A stretch of 64,000 nt of DNA from Prillingera fragicola. Lineage: Eukaryota; Basidiomycota; Tremellomycetes; Trichosporonales; Trichosporonaceae. The translations under genes were made by a program, and so were the position numbers. The notes under the pieces are model-generated. The model was given only the letters and a program-made list of their open reading frames with translations. It had not been told where the DNA came from and made no database searches. Where the stretch lies: assembly GCA_002335605.1 (NCBI GenBank), contig BEDY01000003.1:806001-870000 (forward strand). Reading direction: 5' to 3'. Numbering within the stretch: the stretch's first letter is position 1; each line of letters begins with the position of its first letter. Below are positions 10,198 to 21,245 of the stretch, piece by piece.

Positions 10198-13100
10198 TCA
10201 CGCGACAATAGCGGCCGACACAGGCGGGGGCGCGCTGACCACGACCGTTGGTGTGGGCGGTGCGTCACCCGCCAGTGCCGGAATGGCAGGCAGCGGCGCA
10301 AGAAGCGGCGCAGGCGTGCCATCCGCGGTTGCGTCGGCCGACGACTGCTCGGTCCCCGGCACGGGCACGGGTGCGGTCGCGTTGGGGTCAACGACAGGTC
10401 CGGCAGCATCCATTGCTGCCTGGGCCGCGGCTGCGAGGATGGCCTGCTCGGCAGCCTTTGCTGCCTCCTCTTTCTCGCGGCGCCATGTTGCCTTGGCGTC
10501 GTTGACGAGCTTGAGTTTGGCGGCACGCTGAGACGTCATGGGTGCGCGGCGTGAGGAGCGGGCCTGATCGAGACGAATAGCGTCCGAGGAGAATCCAGGC
10601 AGGTTACGGCCAAACAGCGTCTCGTACGCAAACTGCACGTCCTTGCGGTCCACGGCCGCCGACTTGCGGTGCTTGGCCAGCTGGCAGCTGGTCTGCGAGA
10701 CAAGATCGACATACTCGTCCGACAGCGAGAGCATGACGTCCTCGACTGGACGCTCAATCTCCAGCGTCTTGTCAATCGACTCTGCAAACTCCTGCACACG
10801 AGCTTTCTTCTGACCGGGCATGCCGCTGCCCTCGAGATCGTGTTTCTTGCCCTTGGAATCCAACTCGCTCTTCACGTCGTTGTCGCCCTCGGCCAGCGCA
10901 CGCAGGTCCGCAGGCAAGCGCTCGCCCAGAACGCCAGCGAGAACGGGCACAGTCGACAGACCCTCGAGCAGGGTCGACCGCCCGGCAGAGCGCGCAGGCG
11001 CAGTATGAAGCTCATGCAACTTTTCACGCAAGGTATTGTCGTTCTCCGTAGACGGTTGCCACGAAACACGCGCCAACAGCGACGCCGACCGGTCAAGCGC
11101 GCCACCCACAATGTCGTTGGTCGAGCGCGTCGGCTGCGGCTGCGCTTGCGGCATCATGTTCTTCTTATCCAAGTCTGACAAAATAAGGGCAGGCGTGACG
11201 TGCTGTTGAGAGAAGCCTGTCGCACCCATCGGGGGACGGATGGGCGACACTCCAGGTGTTGAGACGGGTATGCCCTGCTGGAACAGGCGCTGACCAGCGG
11301 CCTGGTTGCCTGCCGCGGCGGCGGCGGCCACGGCAGCCGCAGCAGCTTGTATATTGGGACGCACCGATGGCGAACCAGCAGCTGCGGGCGATCCCACCTG
11401 AGCTCCCTGCTGTTGCAGGTTGCGCTGCTTGTTTGCCGGTATATGCAGATTGGGAACGTTGCTGTTGAGCACAGGGAATCCAACGGGAGGGCGAGCTTGC
11501 ATCATGGCGGGGTTCTGCTGTATGGGCTGGCCGTTACCCATCTGCTGCTGTCCCTGTTGCTGCTGGTTTTGCTGCTGAGGCTGCTGACTTTGCTGCTGCT
11601 GTTGCTGGGCCTGCTGCATCTGTTGCTGCTGCTGGAGTTGCTGCTGTGCCGCCACTTGCTGCTGGAGCTGTTGCTGCTGGGCCGCCTGTTGCATCTGCTG
11701 CTGCTGCTGCATCTGCTGGGCCTGGGGCTGCTGCTGTTGCTGCTGCTGAGCCTGCTGCTGCTGCTGGGCCTGATGCAACGCAAGCTGCTGCGACTGCAAG
11801 TTGATGTTGCCGAAGAATAGCGCCCGCAACTTAGGATTCTTCGCAAAAGCACGCTCACGCTCGTCCTCGGGCAGCTGAGCGAGCTTGTTGCGCAACTCGA
11901 TGAGGTTGATCGCATTCTGCTGAGCGGCAGCTGGCGGGCGAGGCGAGGAAAAGTTGCTGTTGGCCGCTGCGGGGCTGGCGGTTGCATTGTTGTTGTTGGC
12001 CACGCCAGCCATGGCAGCCGCTTGTGCTATCTGCTGAGGAGTAAACTGCATCCCTGCAGCCGCCTGAGCCTGCTGTTGCTGCAACAGCTGGGCCTGTAGG
12101 GCCTGAGCTGCCTGAACCTGATTGGGCTGCTGTTGTTGATGCTGCTGCTGCTGTTGCTGCTGCTGTTGTTGTTGTTGCTGAAAGTTTTGCAGCGCATTCT
12201 GCTGAGCCTGTGGCAACTGCTGTGCGCCTCCCATACTCGGTGTGCGATTCAACTGGTTGGCAGCCATCTGCTGCTGCTGTCGAAGTAACAACTGTGGGTT
12301 CTGCTGAAGCAACTGTTGCTGAAACTGTTGCTGTTGGAGTTGTTGTTGCTGCTGCTGCTGCTGCAACTGGGCGTTCAAGAGCGCTTGTGCAGATGGCTGC
12401 TGGGCGAGCTGGGCAATCTGCTGAGGAGCAAACTGGGCAAGAGCCTCCGGCCCAAGACCTGCGACCTGCTGCTGCTGTTGCTGCTGCTGCTGCACCTGAT
12501 GTTGCCGTGCCAACTGCTGCTGCTGTTGTTGCTGCTGCTGCCGCTGCTGCTGTTGCTGCTGGAGATGCGCTATCTGCTGAGCGGCTAGGATGGCAGTCGG
12601 CTGCGTGCCTGCATTGCCTGTCGCGTTGTTGGCAAGGTTCTGGCGCAAGTTCTGGGCCTGCCGAGCCTGCATAGTCTGCAGATAGCTCTTGACCTCGGGT
12701 GTCGAGATGAGAGTGTCAAACTGCGCAACATTAGCGTTGAACTTGTGGTCCCACTCACAGTCTTCTGCATCTCGGCCGTCATGAGTCCTTGCTGGCGCAT
12801 CTTGAGCAGCTCGGGCATCTGCTGGATAATCTTGCTCGGGTCATTGCCAAACATGCCCATGCCCGGAGGAGGAGCGCTGCTGGGGCCACCGGGTGTGCCA
12901 ACTTGGGGGATACCTTGGCCAGCGCCGCCGCCTTGAATCTGCGCGCGGTTCTGAACCGGCGAGGCACCAAGCATGTTTGCGTTGGTAACTGGCGACTGCA
13001 GATGCTGAGCCTGAGGTGACGGGGTGGCAATACCGGCGAGCGCATTGTTCATTGGTGTAGAGACGTTTGCCTGAGGAGTCGATGCCTGGCCTTGCTGGCC

Positions 13101-13608
13101 CTGCTGAACCTGCTGCTGCAGTCGCTGCTGCGTGGCCAGTATGTTTTGGAACTGCTGTTGCTGGTGCTGCTGTTGCTGTTGTTGCTGCTGCTGCAACCTC
13201 AACTGTTCTGCAAGGGCCTGCAATGTTGGTTAGCCAACTGCGCCAAGTAGTGGCCAAGGAACCTACGTTTTGCGCCATCTGGACCTGCTGCTGGCCACTG
13301 ACACCAAGATTCTGTTGCTGCTGCCCAGGCTGCTGCATACCCACCCGCGGCGACTGGCTTGGACCCGGCTGAGCATTGGGAGGACGCACAGCTGGACTTC
13401 CAGGAGCTCCTGGCACACCCGCCGGCTTTACCTGCTGGCCCGCGGCGGCTGCATTGTTGCGTCGAGCCTGCTGCTCTGCCAACATGCTCTGAACGCGTTT
13501 ACGCAGGATGTCACTCCGCTGCTCTGGTGGCAGCTGCTTTTCGGCAGCTGTCAGGAGCTGGGGGAACTTTGCGAGAAAGGCATCCACGCTCCAGTTTTGG
13601 GTCGACAT
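10198..13608 (-). CDS. TAF12: TFIID/SAGA subunit TAF12 with very long polyglutamine regions
   Basis: Three exons (13267-13608, 12759-13217, 10198-12720; introns 49 and 38 nt) give 1107 residues, about twice the yeast protein. The N-terminal ~110 residues (FLAKFPQLLTAAEKQLPPEQR) are followed by two large Gln-rich blocks made of mixed CAG and CAA codons, between about residues 100 and 560. The histone fold is at ~905-970: IERPVEDVMLSLSDEYVDLV, CQLAKHRKS, DRKDVQFAYE and LFGRNLPGF, the diagnostic TAF12 core that pairs with TAF4 in TFIID or Ada1 in SAGA. A Lys/Arg/Ala helix (KLVNDAKATWRREKEEAAKA) and an Ala/Pro tail follow. Nuclear general transcription factor. The length of the Gln-rich part is the unusual feature. 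The start is the first ATG, and both introns keep the phase. Confidence 0.92.
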
Positions 13609-14089
13609 GATGGCGGCTCAAGAAGGACGGGTTTGGCGGGTCCGCCGGAAGAGGTGGAGGGAGAGGGTCGTTTGCCGCCCCGCAACGGGCAGCGAGCTGT
13701 GGATGCGCGACAGGCGACGAAAAGAGGAGTGTAGAGTGATGGGGTATGCTGCGGGGATCGTGGGTGCAGACTATGCGTCTTTGATTGTTACAGGAGACGT
13801 GAAATGGAAAGAGGATGGTGGATGGGTTGAAGGGTGGAAAGTAAAGTCGAGCGGTGGTGAACAATGAGTCGTCCCTGGGTGAATGGTGGTGGTGTGCGTC
13901 CTGCCATCATCCGCTGTCTCTTTGCTCACGCAGTTTGGCATCCAAAACACATGATACGCGTGCATGGATCTAAAATATACTATGAATGGCACTGCAGCAG
14001 ATGTCGTAAATCTCTCGCAGAGTGCATGCGTCGTACATTGGACTATGGGTCCATCTCTATCCGCGCCACTTGGGCAACGGTCAATGATT
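13609..14089. other. Intergenic: TAF12 promoter and NHX 3' region
   Basis: 480 bp between two minus-strand genes. The minus strand is pyrimidine-rich just upstream of the TAF12 ATG. No gene or RNA is visible. Confidence 0.6.
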
Positions 14090-16362
14090 CTACAGCTCGG
14101 CACCACCGTCCGAAGGATGACGGCCACGAGAATCGCTCCTGGCCCCGCGCGGCGTGTCCTCATCGTCGTCGGCTCGTGCAAAGAACAGATCGCTCAGGGA
14201 GCCACTGCAAGTGTTAGCTTCAGTCTAGGTCACAAGGAATGCTCACCTGATGTTACGTGAGCCACCAGCCTTCACCTTTCCATTCTCGCTGCCAGTGTCG
14301 TCGATGGGGCTGGGCGAGTACAGCTCCTCCACACGGTTCAGCTCAAGCGAGTTACCACCGTGAGGAGTACCGGTGCTCGACCCAGTACCGTCGTCATAGC
14401 CGCTCTGAGCTTTTCGCCCAGCTTTCCTAATATTGGCGCGACGGGCTGTGACCGAGTTCGAGAACAAGGGCAGAAGGTACCGTTCGTCTAGCGATGTGAA
14501 CCACTGACCGTCGCGGAAGACCATTCCCTGGCGCGTGGGGCCGCCAGCCTCAGCCTCGACGTCGCCGCGGTCACCGTATGCAGCCTGAGGAAGCGGCTCC
14601 TCGTCAGACTCCTCAGAGTTGGTGGAGAATCCGCCACGCGAGTTTCCGCGCGGCAGCGTCAGCCTAGAGGCCGAGCGGCGCTGCTCGGCGAGGTTCAACC
14701 CACTATGCAGGTTGGGCGAGTCGAACGGACTAACATCGTCGTCGCCGTACAATCCCTGGCCGTTTTGGCCGGCGTAGCGGCGTGCGCCGGGAGTGTTTTG
14801 GAGCGAAATGTTGCCCGCATTGTGGGTCCAGCCATCTTCCTCGTCCGAGCTGGCGTCGTCGTCCTCGACACCCACACGGATACCCAGAACCTCGAGCATA
14901 CGCGCGGTGGTGCCACCAAAGACGATGACGGTGAGGACGACGACAACGAGCACAGTGGTGCGAAGGGCATCAGCGTTCTCGCCAGTGATTCCAGCAGCGA
15001 GAGCAACGCCGACGGCTCCACGAAGACCAGCCCAGAAGAGCATCATCTGGTACGAATGGGGCAGCTCTTCGTAGCGTTGGCCGCGAGCCTGGAACACCCA
15101 GTTGATGAGCTCGGCCAGAGGGAAGACGGCAGCGTAACGCGACGCCATGACGGCAATGGCCGACACAATGATGAACATGGGCTTGAAGACCTGCACATCC
15201 TGGGTGAACAGGTTGAGACCGAGGTAGATGAAGATGAAGTTTTCAGACAGCTGGGCGAGGACTGCAAACATGTACTTTGTCGTCTTCTGAGTGCGATTTG
15301 ACATGTTGTGGTAGGCATAGTGCTTGAGCGTGATTCCACAGAACAAGAGGGAGACGATACCACTCAGGCTCAGACCGTTGGAGAAGAAGTAACTGGTGTA
15401 CGCTACAAGCGCTACAATACAGCTCTCAATCTGGGGGTACGTCGACAGGTGCGAGTGCTTGAGACCGAGAGAGCACGCGAGGCCAAAAACGACACCAAGC
15501 GCCATGGAGGTCAGGAATGAGAACAAGAAGAGGCCGATACCGTGGAACAGCGACGAGACGTAGACGTCGGTGCCGTGAAAGTGCGAGAGGGTCTCGTACA
15601 TGACGATCGACACGGCGTCGTTGAGGATACTCTCGCCAAAGATGATGGCGTACAGCTTGGGGTCGACCTTTGCGGCATTGAAGATTGCTAAAATCGTCAC
15701 TGGGTCCGTGGCCGAAAGGGTTGAGCCAAAGATGAGGCACTCAAGAAGCGTGAACTTGAGTCCTTCGAGTCCCAGCAGCGACCAAAGATAGACAATAACG
15801 CTGCAAGGGTTAACACAGGTCGGTGATTCACGACTCACCCAATGCCAACGGCTGAAATGAACGTCCCCACCAGAGCAAAGGTCAGAATAACACCAAAGTT
15901 GCGGAAGAAGTTTTCCTAGACCAGTCAGCTCTGTCTGTACAACTGTGCCTACCTGCTTGAGCTCGTAGCCCGAGTTGAGGATGATGGGAGGTAGCAGCAA
16001 GTTGAAGAAAAGGGTGTGCTTGAAGACCTGGGACAAGTTAGCGTTTGCAAGAACAGTTTTCTGCTACTTACAAGCATGTCCTTGATAAGGTGTCCGGGAG
16101 CGAGACGCAGGATGAGGCCGACGACCATGCCGCCAAAAATGGACACGACAGTCTCATGGATGGCACGAATACGCTTGATCTGGAGATAATATGATGTGCA
16201 CAGTGCGCCGATAAGCAGGACACAGAGAATACAGAGTGACCATCTGTGACTGTCAGTGGACTAGCCTGTTGAAGAGTGACGTGTCACTCACGAAGCATAG
16301 AACTCCTCGTCCGAAGGGTTGACGGGCTCACCACCTGGTGGAGCCGTGATAGGGTTGGCCAT
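14090..16362 (-). CDS. NHX1: Endosomal/prevacuolar Na+(K+)/H+ exchanger, NHX1-like
   Basis: Six exons (16292-16362, 16072-16243, 15953-16027, 15839-15915, 14247-15800, 14090-14204) give 687 residues. The membrane part carries the signatures of the CPA1 Na+/H+ exchangers. These are FNLLLPPIILNSGYELK (the amiloride-site segment), STLSATDPVTILAIF with the ATDP motif, and FGESILNDAVSIVMYE with the Asn-Asp pair of the ion site. About a dozen membrane segments can be seen up to roughly residue 430. A hydrophilic, acidic/Ser-rich cytosolic tail follows and continues across a 42-nt intron into a final exon ending GGAEL. The family exchanges lumenal protons for cytosolic Na+ or K+ in late endosomes and affects vesicle pH and vacuolar sorting. 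The longest open frame misses the first two exons and reads through two introns, so the spliced N-terminus MANPITAPPGGEPVNPSDEE should be preferred. Confidence 0.9.
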
Positions 16363-17034
16363 GGCGAAGACCTAGAGGATTGAGACTGAGGAGGACGCCG
16401 CAGTTACAAAGTCTCACAGACAGGTGTGCTGTCTCTGCGATTTCAAGCTGTGTTGCGTACAATGAGCAGAGTCGCAAACAAGACGCTGGATGTAGACTCT
16501 GAACGCCGATAGCCAGATAGGCGCAGCAGGCGAAAGGGCGTGTCTACTAAGAATGCCAAGCAAGTGATACGCTTCTGTCGGTCGGTGTCGTGGGTGATGC
16601 TGCTCTGCAGTGTACCGTCAAGATCGCTGTAGCTGTTTGCTGGTTGGCAACTTGCTGAATGCGAAGTGTCCACGTCTAGTAGTCACCGTGGTAATGACAG
16701 TAGCGTCGTCGCGACATGTGGCCTGGACACCAGGTACCGCCGGAGACGGAAGCAAATCGATGTGCGATGAAGGCTTCGGCGTACTCTGCGAGCTGGTCTA
16801 TACGTCTGCAGCTGTGAACGTGAACTCGTGTCGAGCTGGGCCACAGACGAGGCTGCCAGCCGTTGTACTGTATAATGCTGTGGTATACATGTCTCATGCT
16901 GACACTACTAGGACGCCAGTTTCTACAGCGTTCCAGCCGTCCAAAGACCAATGTCTCCTCGTCTGGACGCGCCGGCCGCAACCTCTCTGCTCAGACTACT
17001 ATCACCTCGACTCTACTCGGCTCTAGACTTTCCA
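16363..17034. other. Intergenic region, NHX promoter and LSM6 3' side
   Basis: About 670 bp. A plus-strand frame of 138 codons (16610-17026) has no start context, splice signals or recognisable protein and is taken as chance. No further feature seen. Confidence 0.55.
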
Positions 17035-17563
17035 TTACAAGTCCTCGAGGGCAGAGATGTACAGAACTGAACACGTCAGCTGTGCTCCAGAGATAATAAC
17101 GTGCAGACAACGCACCATTGTTTCCACGTAGGAAAGTGTCACCGTACTTGGCGGTCAAGCGGCCGTTGGACCACTCCTCGGTCTCCTCAAGAGCGACGTT
17201 CATGTAGCCGTCGAGGCAGGTGAGCAAACCTGTACTGTCAGCAGATGCTCCACATATCAGGCCGAGCGCCTGGAAGCAGATGGGAGGAGCTCAACGCCAC
17301 AGAGCTGGCGCGACATCTCCTAAGCCTCTGGTACACGCCCCCAGTCTCCGAGCAGCTCGTGAAAAGCAGTGCACGCCTTATGCTTATGGCTCCAGAGTAT
17401 CCCAACCAAATGCGGGCGTGTGATGTCTAAACGCACCGTGGTAGTCGATGCCGCTTCCGATCCTGACCTTGACGCGCTTGCCGACAATGTTCTTGAGGAA
17501 ATCCGAAGGGGATCCTGCGACGGGCTGAGCCGGGCCGTCCTCCTGGGGTGATGGCGAGTCCAT
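17035..17563 (-). CDS. LSM6: U6 snRNA-associated Sm-like protein LSm6
   Basis: Three exons (17437-17563, 17116-17229, 17035-17066) give 90 residues. The Sm fold is complete: FLKNIVGKRVKVRIGSGIDY (Sm1 strands), GLLTCLDGYMNVALEETEEW with the Sm1 D-G-Y-M-N signature, and FLRGNNVLYIS, the Sm2 RGNxV motif, split by the second intron between NN and V. LSm6 belongs to the LSm2-8 ring that binds the U6 3' end in the nucleus and to the LSm1-7 ring that promotes decapping in the cytoplasm. The first intron (17230-17436, 207 nt) is much longer than others in the window; the second is 49 nt. The gene is transcribed divergently from the CBF1-type gene, with 364 bp between start codons. Confidence 0.94.
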
Positions 17564-17927
17564 TGTGGGGCAAGATATGTTGTTGTGGTGGAGGCAGGAG
17601 AAGGTTGTACTGGCCTTTCGAGAGTGACGAACAGAGACGTCCAACACATAACGGAAGCAAATAGTCATTTGCCATGTGGCATTTCGGATTAATGCTGGAA
17701 AATAATATAAAATAAATAATACCACAGGGTCTCATCCGTGCTTGTGTGTGCCCCTCTTGCCTGTACCAAGTCACCTGACATTCACCTGACCACTCTCACA
17801 CTCGTCACCACCACCAACAACCTCCTGTAGTCTGTCGCCGCCGGCATCGACTGCACCAACAACAACACACCCAACACACTCGTACACTGCTAATCCAAAC
17901 CACATCCAACTCCCCTTACCCTCCGCC
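17564..17927. promoter_or_regulatory. Divergent promoter, LSM6 / CBF1-type gene
   Basis: 364 bp between the two start codons. The half towards the bHLH gene is rich in C, A and T on the plus strand (CA/CAAC-rich leader). The half towards LSM6 includes an AT-rich core near 17700-17725 that could hold start signals. No clear factor site can be named. Confidence 0.5.
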
Positions 17928-18942
17928 ATGTCCCTCGCCGCTACCCGCGCAGGTGGTAGTCCCCGCGACGGCGCATCTGGTTCCTGTGGCCACTCCCGCC
18001 CAGCCAGCACCGAGCCATCCGATGGCCTCTTCGCTCTGGATCCATCGCTCCACAATGCAACCCTCAACAGCGTCTCTGGCGACGAGCGGATTCTTGGCGA
18101 CTCTCAGAACCCTCTAGCCCACTTTGCCCAACAGGTCGTCGACCACGATGGCGCCAGCAGCCTGCTCTTCAACGAGGACAACTCGTTGTTTACTGCAGAG
18201 GGTGAGGCGCGTGTGCTCGTTGGCTCGGGCAACCAGAGCGAACGCGTCGAGCAGGTCTCGGATCAACACCACAACCAGCCCTTCGCGTTTGACCACGCCA
18301 GCGCACTTGGCAACACCGGCGAGCACACTATCCACCACCCCGGGCACCAGGAGTCGGACGACGTCAAGATGGGCCGCCTAGTCGGACGCAAGAGGAGACG
18401 TGACGGCGACGACCTTGGCGTTGTCGGACCTGTCGAGAATGGCGATCCCATCGATCCTGTAAAGATGAAGAAGGACTCGCACGTGCGTAGCAGTTACAGA
18501 CACGGTTGGATCAACAGCTGACCCATTGCAGAAGGAGGTTGAGCGCCGCCGCCGTGAGAACATCAACGACGGCATCAACGAAATCGCGCGTCTCATTCCA
18601 AACGGCATGGACAAGATGGGGAAGGGCCTGCTGCTGAAAAAGGCCGCCGAGTACCTCACCGACGTAACGAGCCGCCTGGCACGCGTCGATGAGGACCTGG
18701 CGGCCAAGGATCGCGAGAAGGCCGCGGTCCAGGTAAGCTTGAGCTTCCCGTGACGAAGCCGCGTACTGACACTGCAGGCCGAGTTGACACACATGCAAAC
18801 ACGTCTTGCAGAAGAGCACGCGAGGAGTATGCGCTTCGAAACCTCGTGGCACGAGGTCGAGGACCGCGTTGCCAGCGCGCAGTTTGAGATTGGCAGCCTC
18901 AAGGCCGAGGTCAAGGAACTCAAGAAGCGGCTCAATGAGTAG
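17928..18942 (+). CDS. CBF1: bHLH transcription factor of the CBF1 type
   Basis: Three exons (17928-18482, 18532-18732, 18778-18942) give 306 residues. The N-terminal ~165 residues are acidic/polar and unstructured, with a basic patch GRKRRR. The bHLH starts at the first exon junction: KKDSH joined to KEVERRRRENINDGINE, the basic region typical of Cbf1 (His-Lys-Glu-Val-Glu-Arg-Arg). The loop is short and helix 2 is LLLKKAAEYLTDV. A leucine/heptad coiled coil then runs to the C-terminus (ELTHMQTRLAEEH, FEIGSLKAEVKELKKRL). Cbf1 binds TCACRTG sites; in yeasts it acts at sulfur-amino-acid promoters and at centromeres. The invariant basic-region His and Glu that read CACGTG are present. The exon 1/intron 1 junction is itself a CACGTG (18480-18485). 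Centromere function cannot be inferred here. Confidence 0.88.
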
Positions 18943-19135
18943 AGCACGCGTGATTCTATCAAGAAGAAAAGGCAGAGATACTAGAGGACGTTGTCTGTGT
19001 TGTATGTAACTTGTTTAATCGCGCGTGGTGGGGTTATGAGGTCAGTGTTGGAGGTGACTTAGGACGAAGGCGAAGGATGTTTACACTCGTAGTCAGGGGA
19101 CCGGTCACAGGCAACCCAAAAATGGCAAAAACAAC

Positions 19136-19226
19136 GGGCGTGTAGCTCAGTTGGTAGAGCGTTTCATTCGCATTGCTTATTTTGCGAGACTTGAAAAGGT
19201 CTTTGGTTCGATTCCTAACTCGTCCA
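19136..19226 (+). tRNA. tRNA-Ala(CGC) with an 18-nt intron
   Basis: The acceptor stem GGGCGTG pairs with CTCGTCC and keeps the G3-U70 pair that defines alanine tRNAs; the same U6/U67 mismatch is present in yeast tRNA-Ala. The D arm is GCTC-AGTTGGTA-GAGC. The anticodon stem TTTCA/TGAAA encloses TT-CGC-A and then an 18-nt intron (19173-19190) one base 3' of the anticodon, the canonical position. The T loop TTCGATT is standard. The T stem TTTGG/CCTAA has one T-T mismatch (51/63). The discriminator base is A. It reads GCG codons. The T-stem mismatch leaves a small chance that it is decaying. Confidence 0.92.
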
Positions 19227-19227
19227 G

Positions 19228-19234
19228 TTTTTTT
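19228..19234 (+). terminator. RNA polymerase III terminator of tRNA-Ala
   Basis: A run of seven T starts two bases after the discriminator base of the tRNA. Confidence 0.9.
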
Positions 19235-21245
19235 ATATTCTTTTTGGACGTTGGCCGCTGTCGTACTCGTTCATGAGGAATGGCCGGTAGCATGATTGCT
19301 TTGCCTCAAATAGTTGCTGCCATGAGGCCACAAGCCACAGCTTATGGATAGTTGAAGTCTCTCAGGTATACTACTCGCGTTTCAGTTCTTGGAGTCCCGT
19401 CATCGAGGACTGGCTGTCCACGTGGCCTGCACAACTGGTCTCCTGTTCTGGCCTGTTCTGGACTGCTATGTACAGTTTGCACGGCCAATTAAGAGTTCAA
19501 ATGACCAGCAGGCTAACAAGACGTCCAAACCTTTGTCGCCTCTTTAGTGCAGAATTTAATAGATTGTGCCTGTTTGCTGCGTGCCCGATGTACCTGTGGT
19601 CGTGAGGGAGGACACGGACTTGGCGGTAGGCAGCAGTCCAGATCAAGGCCTAGTGAGTAAAGAGTGTCTGGGAGCTTGAACACGATCAATCAGTAGAAGT
19701 CGGCCACGACAGGCTCCGCCACCCCGCGCTCCCACTTAGTTCCAACCGTGCTTGCAAACGTACAGGCCAGGCAGAGGGTTAGGGCTGTCAGACGCAGAGA
19801 TATCTGGTCTCTGGGCCCTGGGCCCTGGGCATGAGTGTTTGAGCTGCTTGAAGGAGGAATCAGTCAAGGGAAGATAATCTTCGCTAGGCCTTGCCAGGTT
19901 CCCAGACAATCTTAATTAGCAGGTGCGACGGGCCCAAGGAGCTAGGAGAGTAGTTCACGGTCAGGACGATGCAATTGCACTGGCCTGGATGTGTGATCAT
20001 GGGTGAGCGGATGAGGGTACAGGTACGAGAGGTTTCAAGCTAGAGGATGAGACAGATAACCTCGCATCTTTAGCTATGTTCAACAGCGTGGACCTATGCG
20101 GAAGAACACGGCTCAGCCGGTGCGCGCTGAGCAGGAGGCGGCTGGTGGCAGCTGTGGCAGCGCCCTCCTCATACCGTCCACAGCTGCAACCGGCCAATTA
20201 CTGATGCGCTGACGTACCCACTTAACCTGCTATCGAGGAGTCGAGCACTAAGTGTAAACACTACTGATGGTATAGTACACTGGTCCAGGTTGCGACAAGT
20301 AGTGATGAGCCTCGGGCTTCGGGTCGTGCCAAGCCAACTTAGCGCTAGGCACCACTGACCCCAAATAGCCTGCCACTTTGACTGCCACTCCAGGTAATCC
20401 ACTACTGTCGTAATCTAGAACAAGATTGCACGTCGTAGGCTGCTTTCGACCGTCTCTTGTCTGCTCGCGCGCCGCATCTTCCGTCATGTGTTGATGGAGA
20501 CGTACGAATGCGGTAGACGTCGCTTTCTCCCGCATTTCTAAATCCAGAACGCGTCATGCCCGCTCAAGCTGTCCCCCCACACCAGCCCTATAAACGTGCA
20601 TAACGTTGGCTTCCCCATGGTGCATCATTTGTTTACTTACCGCAGCAGCCCTCATCTCAGAGCATCCACATCCACCCACCCCAAAGTGCGCACTGCGCGG
20701 GCCAAAGCCCATCCACCCATCCTGTTGACGCTGTAAAATGTGGAAATCTCCGCGCCCACCACCACCAACGGCGGACATACACTTGTCCCCTCGCGTTGTT
20801 CCTTCTGTCCAGCCGCGGAGGGGACTTCCAGCAGTCCGGATAGTGTATTACTGGCGGCAGTGTAAGGGGACAACTTTGCTAGGAAGAAACAGGAACAGTA
20901 AGCCAAACCTGCGGGGCCGGGGCTGACGCCGCCAGAGTGGTGTGTCTGGGTGGAGACGGACCAGTACCATGTCGTCCAGTGCGGATACTGCAAACGCGCA
21001 TGTCCAAGGCCCCAGGTCACGGAGCGGCCGTCAGCGAGTCTCGACTATGTGTCGATCTAGAGTGATATTGGAAGGGATTTAGATGGCGGATTGGGATCTA
21101 GAGGCTGGTCGTAAGATCATGGCATAGATGGCGGACTGTTGATGCATCGCGTACTCGCCGCTGGGTACACGAGGGTATCACCGGCATACTGACTATTGGA
21201 ACTACTGGGGTATTCATTGCTCTGACTTCACGACCGCGCTACTGC
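19235..21245. other. Gene-empty stretch of about 2 kb after the tRNA
   Basis: No frame on either strand joins into a credible protein. The sequence looks less GC-rich than the genes and contains small tandem duplications such as GGGCCCT repeats near 19811-19830 and CTGTTCTGG repeats near 19443-19461. It separates the tRNA from the 3' end of the hydrolase gene. No mobile-element protein remnant is recognisable. Confidence 0.55.

Noticed and set aside
11347..11820. Leucine-rich frame on plus (LLLL runs)
   Set aside because: It is the CTG/TTG complement of the TAF12 polyglutamine code, not a membrane protein.
17245..17430. 61-codon plus-strand frame inside the LSM6 intron
   Set aside because: Too short, no splice or promoter support, no recognisable protein.
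20169..20535. Overlapping short minus frames in the gene-empty patch after the tRNA
   Set aside because: No domain, no compatible splice sites and no codon bias; treated as noise.
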